A program made the translations under genes and the position numbers. Below the pieces are notes generated by a model. It was not told the DNA's origin. It searched no databases and was given only the letters and a program-made list of their open reading frames with translations. A stretch of 64,000 nt of DNA from Balanoglossus misakiensis. Its lineage: Eukaryota > Hemichordata. This document shows, one piece after another, positions 25,801-37,800 of this stretch. Numbering within the stretch: the stretch's first letter is position 1; each line of letters begins with the position of its first letter. The DNA lies in assembly GCA_040954595.2 (NCBI GenBank), contig CM082585.2, positions 3,348,001 to 3,412,000 of the forward strand, written 5' to 3'.

Positions 25801-28800
25801 TGAGTTTTGACAAAATTCACATTTTTCCAGCTAATTTCCATATTTTTGGCAATGACAACTTCATTTGAACAAACTCCCATCTACAGCCCAGCCTGCATCT
25901 GCACACCAAATATCAAGGTGATACACGCAGCGGTTTTCAAGTTTTTGATGTGGATGGACATACAGACATACATCCATCCATACATACATCCATACAGACG
26001 CAACTGATCCCATAAGGTGCCATGGTATAAATGCCTATACCAATGGGACCTAAAATTCGCCAAAATGAATAATCGGTGTTTACCATTTATTCATTTGGGT
26101 GAGATAATGTTTTCTCTCATATCTTATAAACGGGTTGAAAGTTGTGTGTGGTCGATATTGATTCACTATATATCCGCATTTAGAATAACATAAACGGTGT
26201 CTTGTATCCAAACATAATTAATGGAAAAGGGATGACAAGAGAGAGACTGTGTCCCTTTAAAAAGTTTTGATTTTCATTCAACCAAAATTTGTTTACTAGG
26301 GTAGTTCTGCGTGTAGCCCAGATCACTGAAAAGCCATAAAATTCCTGTACATGATACATGTATTTACTTAAAAGGAAAATGGTCTATCCATAAGTACTGG
26401 ACCAGTGATGGGAAAGTACCTATCAGTGTAATGTTTCGTCTTGAATGTATTTCGAGATATAAAATTGAGAAAGAATTGTGCAAAAGTAGGGACAGTGTAC
26501 ATGTAGAAGCTTTTGCAAAGATTGCAGAGTATTGATAAATTCTTTAATTGCTATAGAGAGTATTTGTCCTGAAGATTTAGTGATATGAAACCTCCTGATA
26601 TTTTTTTAAATAAAAGAAAAAAAAGAGAAAGATGATTTTATCCCGTCTCCCAATGATGAGAAGATAATAGTAATGGCCTGGGAGTATTCATAGTATTTAT
26701 TAAGTAGAGTTTGCACAGATAAGTTTTTGTCCAGGCAGGTAACTTTTTAATGGTACCAGCCCTGATGACTGTTTGCTATTTTCCACAAATTACAAATACC
26801 ATGGTAGATATAATCATCCTCATTTTTAAAGAGACAAAGTCTCTCTCTCGCTGCCCTTTTCCGTTAATTATGTTTGATACAAGACACCGTTTATGTTATT
26901 CTACATGTGGATATATAAGTGAATCAACGTTCGACATTCACACACACCTTCCATCCCACTTGTAGACACGAGAGTGAAAAACTCGCCAAAATGAATAATG
27001 GGTCTCTACCATTAATTCATTTTGGCATATCCTACAAATGAGATGGAAGTTGTGTGTGGTCGAACGTTGATTCACTATTTATCCACATGTAGAATAACAT
27101 AAATGGTGTCTTATATCAAAGTATATAATTAATGGAAAAAGGGCAGCGAGAGAGAGACTTTGTCCCTTTAATCATAGGAGAAAATAAGCCTAGATGCTAT
27201 GAATGAATAATTATACTATGGATGTAGTTTACAGATCCAAAATACTGCCACAGATTTGTAATCTATGTTTGAACAGAAGTATTGTATATTTTCAAGGTAA
27301 CTTTTAGCTTCCTTGCCACTGAAGTTAAAGGGACATTAGCCCGAACTTTTGGTTTTATTTTCTGTATTTTTGTTCTGTGTATCAAATAAAATTTCTTGGT
27401 CTACTCCAAACAGCATTCTAAGTTACCCAGTACAACATAGCCTGTGTAAAGGCCATTGTTATTGTTGACAAATTAATTCCAGTCCAGACTTGAATTCGAA
27501 TTTTGCACAATAATATTGCTGAACTATACACACATAGGTTGTGTCGATAAGCTGAATGCTCCAGGCATTTCATCGTGTTTCAGGAACAAGAAACTGCAGT
27601 ACATAGACAAAACAAAAATACTGAAAACACAGTTAAGTTTTTAGTAGAAATTACAATTTGTCTGTATTGGGTAAATTTAGTGAAAACATTTTTCTGTTTT
27701 CAGCAATCCAAATGAATATACAGTAGATAGTATTATAAGGTTGACAAATGTGTTTTTATATTTCTGATTGTCATAAATACCGGTATGATATCCAAATTTT
27801 TGTTCATATCCTGTTAAAATAATTTCATTCTAGAAGACAGCTCCTTATTTCACTGTCTATGACACATTTGTGAAAAAAAGGATGAGAAAATAGGGCTGCC
27901 CATGTAACAGAATACTAGTATTAAAACAAATTGATGGTATCAAAAGATGCTTGAACATTCATCAAATGCAGCCATTAACCCCTCCAGACTCAATCTGTGC
28001 TGGACATCACCAGAAGTTTGCATGTATGGAGCTCCAAACGAGTGGAAATATAACACACATAGAGAGATCAAAACTTCCTTTTCTATTTAATACAAAAAGT
28101 TGACATATCCTGGATTGTTTTTATAATAGAAACATGAAACCAAAACTGACAATGAATGCAAACTGTTCTTCTTATCAGTGGATTTATCAGCGCCCTTTGA
28201 TATAATATATCACACACAAAAACAGCCACTCGCGTACTAGTGCATGCATTGCATGGTTGACAGATCCTTTGACAGCCTTTCTATTTATTTTATGTTCAAT
28301 ATGGAAAATGTCAGGTAGGTGAATGCATACATGGGTGTGTTGATGAAGCAATATTTACCTGTGACACGGATAGTGCCTTCCCATTTTTTCAGCCGAAATT
28401 TAACTAACATTGAGATCATGACACATTGACATTCAGATTGCTTTTGCTAAACACATTCAATGCAATCACTAAAATGCACCACTCAGCTTTCATCTTGCAT
28501 CTTCACAGCAAAACATACACTCACTAACGATGAACGCAATTACCATAAATGTCCTCCATTGCGAGGTGCAGATGATTTGATCACATACGTTTACCGTATG
28601 ACGTACGTCATCAACAATCATGCAGTTGTCCAGACGTGAAATCTGATGTCAACAAATATGTTCAGAATATGCTTTCAAGATGACTTGTAAATTGCCCTAG
28701 ACATGATACAGCATAAAAAATACTTTATTTCTTCATAAGACAATATTTAGACTGCCAGGGTCACACAAAGCGGCAATTTTCAACAGTACTATTTATCAAA

Positions 28801-31800
28801 GGTACCAATAGTGGGATTTGAATACAGCCAGTGTAAGCTTATAATAGTTATAAGTTATACAAATGTCATGCATCACTTATAATTTTCACCTGTTTTTTTG
28901 TTTTTCAAATTCTACAAAACAAAAGGATAAAAAATTACTAGTTTCATTATGCAACACTAAATTTTCATAAATAGGCAAATTAAGATTCAATCGTGTAATG
29001 GAATAAATTTTAAAGATAATTAGACTGGATATTTTCCTGCCTTTCTGAACACTGGATGTGAGAGGCACGTTTTCTACTTTGTGTCCCATTATTCATTGAA
29101 CACAAACATATTTATCAAATCCAATCACGTCTCACTCAGAAGCACGCATGACGAAAGAATTGAACCAGAAAACATCCTACAAGTTACAGCATCGACATCC
29201 AATCTAGATTAAAATAATTTAGGACACCTATAGTTAAGGGGAGGGTCACCCAGGTTGATTTTTGCATAGATGTCTTCTGGGAAGTTGGTTAGCCATTACA
29301 AGTCATTTTCACCAAATACAATTCGCCCAGATTTGCTCAAATCAAAGAGAAAAAACATGAATTTACAGGGCTTCAAAATTGGGCATTCTGGGGGAAAAGC
29401 CCATGTCTGACTCAATGGTCAAGACAAAGATCATGCTGTACAATTCAATCACACTCGATGCTTTGGCACCCACAAGGCAATATTTCGAAGGTCTACAAAT
29501 TCAGTTTCTATTCTTCGATTTTAGCAAAAACGGCCAACTTGTGGGTTGTGAAAACGACTTCTATAGTCTACCCAAATTCCCAGAAGACATAATATGCAAA
29601 AATCACCCTTGGTGTCCCCTTCCTTTAAAGATTGAGAGATGTAGAAATAAGTCAAATGGAATGCGATCGGTTGAATGGGTTTTATCAGCAGCAATCGTGG
29701 TGATACCAAACTTGAGTGATTTGGGGAAAAAGATGAAAGGCAACAGCAGAAACCCCTTTTTTCAAGAAAAAAAACTTATTCATAGGCTGGTCACGTTCTC
29801 TTTTGTTAATTTACCTGAGGTAGTTTGATATTACTGTGATGTTTCTCCGGGGGATAGAATACTCAAATGCATGAGTGCGTGGCTTTGCATTGATTGATGT
29901 TCTCTACTATGAAGGCCGAAATTCCCAACACACTCCAAGCAGAACAGTCTCCTTCTATGTAGCACTTAACAAACAGGAAACTCAAAATCACCTGTCTGAA
30001 GATTGATGAAAGATTTACGCATGAAATGTTTGCTGGGCGCTGTAGCTCTGATGCATGTCTCCATCCAGCGTAGTTCAACAAAACATTTCTTGGATGATCT
30101 ATGGCAAAGTTCCCCTGAAACTGCTTTGTTTATATAAATACTAAACCTGCTGTTGCTGGGCCAGGACTGATGCCCTATCATCAGGAGGAGTTGTTGGTTA
30201 GGGCGATGCATGTGTCAATTGGACAATAGGGAATGGCGAGGCTACTCTCTCAAGAATAGCTGTGGCAGTGTGAATAGAATTCTGACAGCCTCTAATGGCC
30301 TGGCCAATTTCAGAGTTCATGATGCCAGTGGCTCTGCTTTTCATCATTTTCTACAGATTGGGTTACTAATACTATGAAATAATGAATTGAAAAAAAATCT
30401 GCAACATAATTTAATGATCAGGGAATCTGTTACTGATGGTAAACCAACCAAATGTGTAAAAAAAAAGCAAGTAAAACGAAATAATTAATTCAACTCAAAG
30501 GATGAAAAACTTGTATAATGAGAACACAAGATTATTTGATGAAATAACGAATTAAAAAAGTTGTTTCAAGAACACTCTGTTGCAATATGATTGACATCAC
30601 TTTAATAAATTAACAGTTTGACTCAACCACTTTCTTAAAAATTAAGTCTTTGACAAAATGACAGAAATGTCTCCCCATATCGATTTTTTATCCGCACTGT
30701 TGACATAACATAATGACATCCTGTTCTACAAACCAAACTTTAAAGAAAACTGATGGTGGTTTCTGAAACATTGATTATTTAGTAAATAACAAAAATTGCC
30801 CCCAAAATACAATACTGCCATTTTAAACTTGTTTGGCACTCCCCACACACACGCACACCCACATAAAATTGTAAGCTACGACTGGAGTCAATACATACAT
30901 GTATGATATCCAAATGCAAGCTCATAATATAAAACAGCTGGCCTCTAGAAGTAAACTGTAAACGTGTAAGACATCTGCTGTACACAATTGTCAGACAAGC
31001 GTGAAGTTGACCTCATCCTCATCCTCAGCTTCGCCAGCCTCATCCTCATCCTCATCCTCATCCTCATCCTCAGCTTCGTGACCCAGCCTCAGCTTCGTGA
31101 CCCTTCGTGACCCCAGCCTCAGCTTCGTGACCCCAGCCTCAGCTTCGTGACCCCAGGAAGTAAACATGAAAATTATCCAAACGATCGGTAAAAAGAACAA
31201 ATGGAGTCAAAAGAAGAAATTCAATCAATTATTTAGACTATCCCATGTAAATTATTTTACCTATATCGCTTTCGCTTCTTTTAGATCACATCAGACATAC
31301 GAAATTCACGATAATTTTGAAATCTTCCTGAGGTCACGAAGCTGAGTCTGAGGTCACGAAGCTGAGGATGAGGATGAGGATGAGGATGAGGCTGGCGAAG
31401 ATGAGGATGAGGATGAGGATGAGGCCAACTTCACGCTCGTAATTGTCAGTTATTCTCTTTCGAAGTTGGTATGTATCTTTTGGAGATAAAACGTTTTGAG
31501 GAAATACAAAATAGCAAGTAAAAAAAATCAAATTGCATCATGATAATGATATAAATCTAACAGAGAACACCCCATCAATTAACTCAATTAACTTGCAACA
31601 CAGAATTTCAAGTAAATATGCCATACAGTTGTGGAGACATGAAAACGATTCACCCAAAAATGCAAGTTTTAGCTTTTCAAAAATAATTTCAACACATCAT
31701 GATAACAACTCCCCTAGAGCCCTGCAAACCAAATTGTGAAGCAATCAAACAAACCGTTATAGGGAAATGGATCTTTTACCAAAAACATTACCTGAATTCT

Positions 31801-34800
31801 GCCCTCAACAAAAACAATGATTCACACTAGAACATTCTAATGAAGCCAGATTGCATAATTTAATTAATTATCATGCCTAATTTGAAGAAGATAACTGACA
31901 CTGAAGGCCAAAGCACAATAAATTCATCACTGGTGTTCTTCAATGAACTCACAGAAGAATTATGTGGGCGAGCTAGATTAGATGCACTGCAGCTTAAAAA
32001 TAAAGAATTCAGGGAAACCAATGAGCATCCAATCACTTGCATAAGGGAGAGTTTGAATCAATACATGTAGATGTGAATACCTACAAATGCAGTTACACAG
32101 AATTCCTGAATGTACAGGTAGAGACTCAACAAGTTTGCTAAAATAAATAGACCCATGTATCAAGGAAATTGACAGTGTCGGATTTCTGGAAATTTGTAAT
32201 GAGCAAATGCTCCATTAGTATGCTATCAACAAAGTAAGAGCCTAAAGAATCGAAAGGATAAACCATAGATTACGAGCGCTATAAAAAGGGAGCAAAGCCC
32301 TGCATAGACTATGGTACTACGGCCAAAATAAAAAAAATATGTGCTGTTCTGATTACCCGACCTACCGTAATTTAAACCCGCGGACCCTAAACTTTTTAGA
32401 GCTTCATAAACCCGGGAGTAAAAATAACGATTTCAATTACCGTTAAAGTCATTTTATAAGTCGCAACGGTATTATAAGTTGCACCCCTTCTTTGAAAGAC
32501 TTGTTTGGGAGGAGATTTTAAGGAAATGAATACAACAGAACATTGGTATTATAAGTCGCACCCCCTTTTCGGCACACACTGTCACTCAAAAAAGGTGCGT
32601 CTTATAAAATGACTTTAACGGTATTCGAATCTACAAAATTCATGAAAATTTCGCGAACACGCGAGAAATGATGAAATCACGCGCATCAAGCAAGAACTAT
32701 GACGTCATTCTTCTACACTACGGCGGCCAAAGATATAAATTTCCCTACCTGCCTACGCCCTACCCTATTTTTGAAAACCATGTTAGTAATCGGAAAAGTG
32801 CATATTTGGGGGGCCTTACGAAAGTTCAAAAAAATCATTTCAATGAGAAACTTCTAGCATACAAAACTATAGAAAGCAGTATTATGATAATTTACTTAAA
32901 TGCAAATCTTAGTGATATTGTAGGAGACATTGTTTTTTCGTTGAAGTTTGGAATAATTTTAATTTAGCCTCTAAGATACCTTCTTCAGCCAATTTAGATT
33001 TCAACATTATTTGAGTAACAATTTAAATGAATTGAATCATTCTTTTTTCAGCCAGTGGTTGAGAAAGCGATTAACCTAATTGTTAGCCTACAGGTTGGGA
33101 TGAAATTCCCTCAAGGCTCATTAACAAATTAAAACTAAAAGGTTGCAAACTGTGTACCAGGTCCAGTACATCTGTACTCCATTATATCACATCATAAATC
33201 TCTTTCCCCACTAGTGACTTTCCAAACCTCTTAAAATCACCTTTGTAGTTGTACTGCTTTATATAAAAAGGGTAATGTTAACCACTTGACTATATCAGCC
33301 ATGTAACCCTATATACCAAACAAATTACAGATCCTTATTCATTTGCACCAGAATTAACTGGCATGCAAGATATATAGCAATTAAATATGGTGCCTGAAAT
33401 TTCTGGCATTTTAGGTAGGAAAGAGGTTAATGATATTGGCAACTAATTCTATTCAACCTGTATTCAGCAAATTATTCGAAAAACTGCTAAAACCATATCG
33501 CAGATATCTAGGTTAAAGATTTTATATGGTCATTTTAGAGAAAAACAGTTGCATGTTGAGTCTCCCTTGCAAGTCTTCTACAATGTTTGCTTTCAAGATG
33601 TAATAGATAATGGAGATTTATCATTTGGTATGTTTATAGGCTTCGCTAAGGCATTTGAGAGGTCAAGACTAGTCAACCATGATATTTTAATGTCAAAACT
33701 ACTGCACTGTGGCATCAGAGTGGTACCATGGATCATAGGCTGTATAGAATCAAGAAATCAATATCACAGGTGGTGCAACTCAGGGAGAAGATTTGAAGTA
33801 TTTTATAAATTATTTATAGTGAAAAAAGAATATGTGAAATTTGGCAGTTCATAGGGCTTTAAATAATTATTTTATGATTTAGTTTTGTCTGTATCAGATG
33901 ATGGTCTTTTCCAAATGCATTTTATTTTTGATCCATCATTCAATGATAATTACTCACAAAAATGTTTTTCTCCCTTATTCAGCTTCCCAAAAGAGTGTGA
34001 TGTCATTTTCACATATTTTTAGGTTTTCATGTTGATTCATACTTTCATGTCAACAAATTCACATCCTGCCACCACATCACATATACACATCAACTATCAC
34101 TGTGATACATGCTATGGTTTTCAAGTTTATACTATTGACTCACACACACAATCTACTACCTGTCTACACATACTCACACCAAACCCTAGCTGTAATATAG
34201 ATTTAATGTGGCATAAATATACCAGTCATGTACATTTTCTTTTTATCCTCCCTATTAAGTATATTTTCCAAATGAACGAAGTTTCTGCTTGTCAGCAAAT
34301 CATGTTTATGTGAACCAATCATTTGCATTGTTGACAAATGCACTGAAGTCCGGACTTGAATACAATTTTTAAACAATATTAATTTTGATTCTTCACTCAT
34401 GGACTATGTTGAGACGAATATCACATTTTACATTTAACCCTGCCTTAGGCAATTGGAAATGAAACCATGGTTGACACACAAAAAGACAAAGGTTACAGAG
34501 AGCTGACATCCAAACTGTGCTGGAAAATTAATTTCATTACCGTCCTCAATTTGTTCCTATTGAGTCGCAAAGGCCATGGGAAATTATCTCTGAATTAAAA
34601 ACAACAATAAAACTGGTACAACAAACATGATTGACACAGTCTATTATAGTTACATGTATATAGCCATTGTAAACTGATATTTCTTTATAACATCTTGTGA
34701 TACTAATAATTGGGCAATCACTGAATTCAGTAAATAACACAATATGAATAATAATGTATAATTTTTAATCCCATAAGAGATGAACAGATCAAATTAAATT

Positions 34801-37800
34801 AAAAAATTAAAAATAGTAACATTTTTCAATATGCATGTACATTAAAAAGTTGAAGTCCAATTTACAATTTGTCATTTCAATTTAATATTCTTGGGCATAT
34901 GGAATCTAAGTTTGAAATTTGTTAATGTTGCATAACCATTTTGATATTGATATTGAGACATTAGAACTGGTGCCAGCTTTTTTTAAGTATTCTGTGTAGA
35001 ATTTTAAATCCACCAAAATAATCATGTATTGTATAAAAGACGTTTCATATCTTCTTAATCTAAACCAAAGAAATACAGTGGTCTTTCAACATTTTCCAAC
35101 TTCAATTCATCACATTCACACCAGGCTGAACTGTATTAAAATAGTGGCAATTATCTTATATGTACTGTAAATAGGTCGCTACCATAAAATATACAGTTGT
35201 AAATATACAGAGAGACTGTTCGATAAATTACCACCCATTCACTTAGCAAAGCAAACGGCAGAACAGTGAATAAATTCTGGCGCAATTATGCTATCCCTTG
35301 AAATTTGAAAACCATGTCACGACACTTGTTAGTTGTACACAGGAAATTAATTCTCAATATTAAACACATTTGAATTTCCATTTAATACTAGCACATAAAT
35401 AGTTTTTATTAATCTCAAATACCGGCCTTCGATCTGGACTGTATCATAAGACTCCTCAAATTAACTGAAGTAACTGAATAAAAATGATAATCTTTACTGT
35501 GGTATTAAGATTTTCTCATAACAAAAACCTCACACAGCTACATGTACCCTTGAACTAATTCTTGGGAAGAGATCTTCAGTGACCTTTGTATTTCAAAGGG
35601 AGCTCACTACATCAAAACCTTTCCTTTTTTGCATTTCAATGATTAAATCTATACTCTCACCTCTTCTTTCTCCCATTCCACCCAAAGCGTCTAAAATGTC
35701 AAGATAAACCTACACATATATTGAATTCAATTTAATATGCAACTATTCTCATTTCGTCATTGCAGTCCTTCAATTAACTTAAGTACAGATATTCAACGCC
35801 AGACTGTAGAATAAATTTTGCTTCTTAATAATACTTAGCTACCATGCACTGTTATTAATTTATACAGAATCCTAAATTTAGATGCATCAACATTATATTT
35901 TCTACTGAAGTTGACACTAATTCAAAAATCAACCATAGGTTTCAGTGATCAAACTGGACCAGACATTTCTCTTTACTACAAATATCAATAATTCTCTACT
36001 AACAGTTTAATTTTTGTTTTCAGTAAAAATTCTGCTTGGTCACTATTGCACAATTTTTCCTTATTTATATTATATGCACTAGTAGTAGTGTGAATAATGC
36101 CATGGACATCCCAGATATTGTGGCTTTTCAAGAACAAAAAGCTTGTCAAAGTGTTAGCTAACCCATACTCCATGTGCTCTATATAATTTTTAACAGCTTT
36201 GAGTCAATTTGCGGATTTCTAGAAATTTCTCTGGGTCATACCTTTGTATGCGTGGATTATTTTCTTGAGTCGCCAGTGAGTTTGTTGAGTGCGTGGCGTG
36301 TCATATGGGCTAAGAGGGCACACAGCACATACGTCAGATTAAAATCGATGTTGATGGTTGCCGTAACAAGATTGACAGCATCTGTGTAATGGTCAGTGTC
36401 TTGTAAATCAGGTTAAGGTTTTAAGAGCAGCTTGATGTTCACCATTTCATCATATTACCGATAAACATTTGTGAGACACCAATTTAGTCAACCAGATGCG
36501 GTATTATGAAATCTTTATTAAGAACACAAATACCATCAAATTTCTCTTTCTCGTCTCTTCAAGGCCCTCGGATTTTTTTTTACCTCAAAGTATCTTCGAA
36601 TTTTCCCACATTATTTTAATTTTACCCAGTAAACAATATTAACCTTGACCTTTGTCACAACAAGCATTTTATTTTTAATAGAATTTAGGAAAACTGTAGT
36701 TTTCCAGTTCATTTAAATTTTTCAGAATTTTTAAAGACCCAATAGCTATTGCTTATAGCATGTTTTTAATCGATGAAATACAGCTCTTTATCCTAAGTTA
36801 CAGACAACATTAATTTATTTTGTGTAGATTCTAATACCCATGTGTGCATACCACAGCTATTGTGTACTCCCACAATGGGCAGCTGCATAAATGGGTGTGG
36901 CACCCATTTATTATTTTAACTTGTTTATAATTACATGTACAGCCCCAATCAGAGGTTGATAATGTGTTTATATATACCCATCACTCAGCTCATATAAATG
37001 GACCACTCAAGTTTGAAAGTAAAATCACAAAATTATATTTAAAAATTGGCAGCTACTGGGGCTTTAAAAGCTTGCCATATTATGAAAAAAAAGAAAACTG
37101 GAACTTGGAAGGCATTCAGTTCCATATATTCTAATGGACTATCTCAAGATATGTCTGTGAATAATCATCATCCAGTGTGTACGGTTTGGTTGTGATAGGT
37201 CGCATTGAGTGCAGCCTTCCTAACCAACGCATATGCACAACCCCTATAGTTTGTTCAGTGACTGTGTGAACCTCAAAATTGTGCGGCTCTATCACACAGC
37301 AAGCATTACATCGTCTTGATAAGGGTAATATGGCACTGGCCATAGATAGATGAATTATTGTCACCACATCTTCATGCAGCACTTGTTAACAGTGTTTTTG
37401 GAGGTGAACAGCAACTAACAATGACACAAAATGATGCAGACCATGCTGCCCAAAATATCAATGGTAGAACTCAAGCTATCATTTAGATTGCACTGAGTTA
37501 AGGAAATGTATGTAGTTGGCAACTCATAGTCCATTTACATGTACAAGTTCCTCTCGAAGGCATACATGAAACATAATTAAAATTACAGCCCACGAGGACA
37601 ATGGTTGTTTTAAAGGAGGTACTCCTGTCTGAAATAAATATAGCTTAACTGCATGGCCGGTGAAGATAGTGATCAGATATTAAAGACTGTAATGGGTATG
37701 TATTGCTAGAGGCAACCAATTTTGTGTGAGGAACCTGCTAAGTAATAGTATTCAGTACACTCAACTCTTTAGTGGTCGATTAAACAGTTTATTATTTTGA

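Noticed and set aside
29379-29828. 149-codon plus-strand frame
   Set aside because: No recognisable motif, no splice or promoter context, inside an intron of the opposite-strand gene; probably chance.
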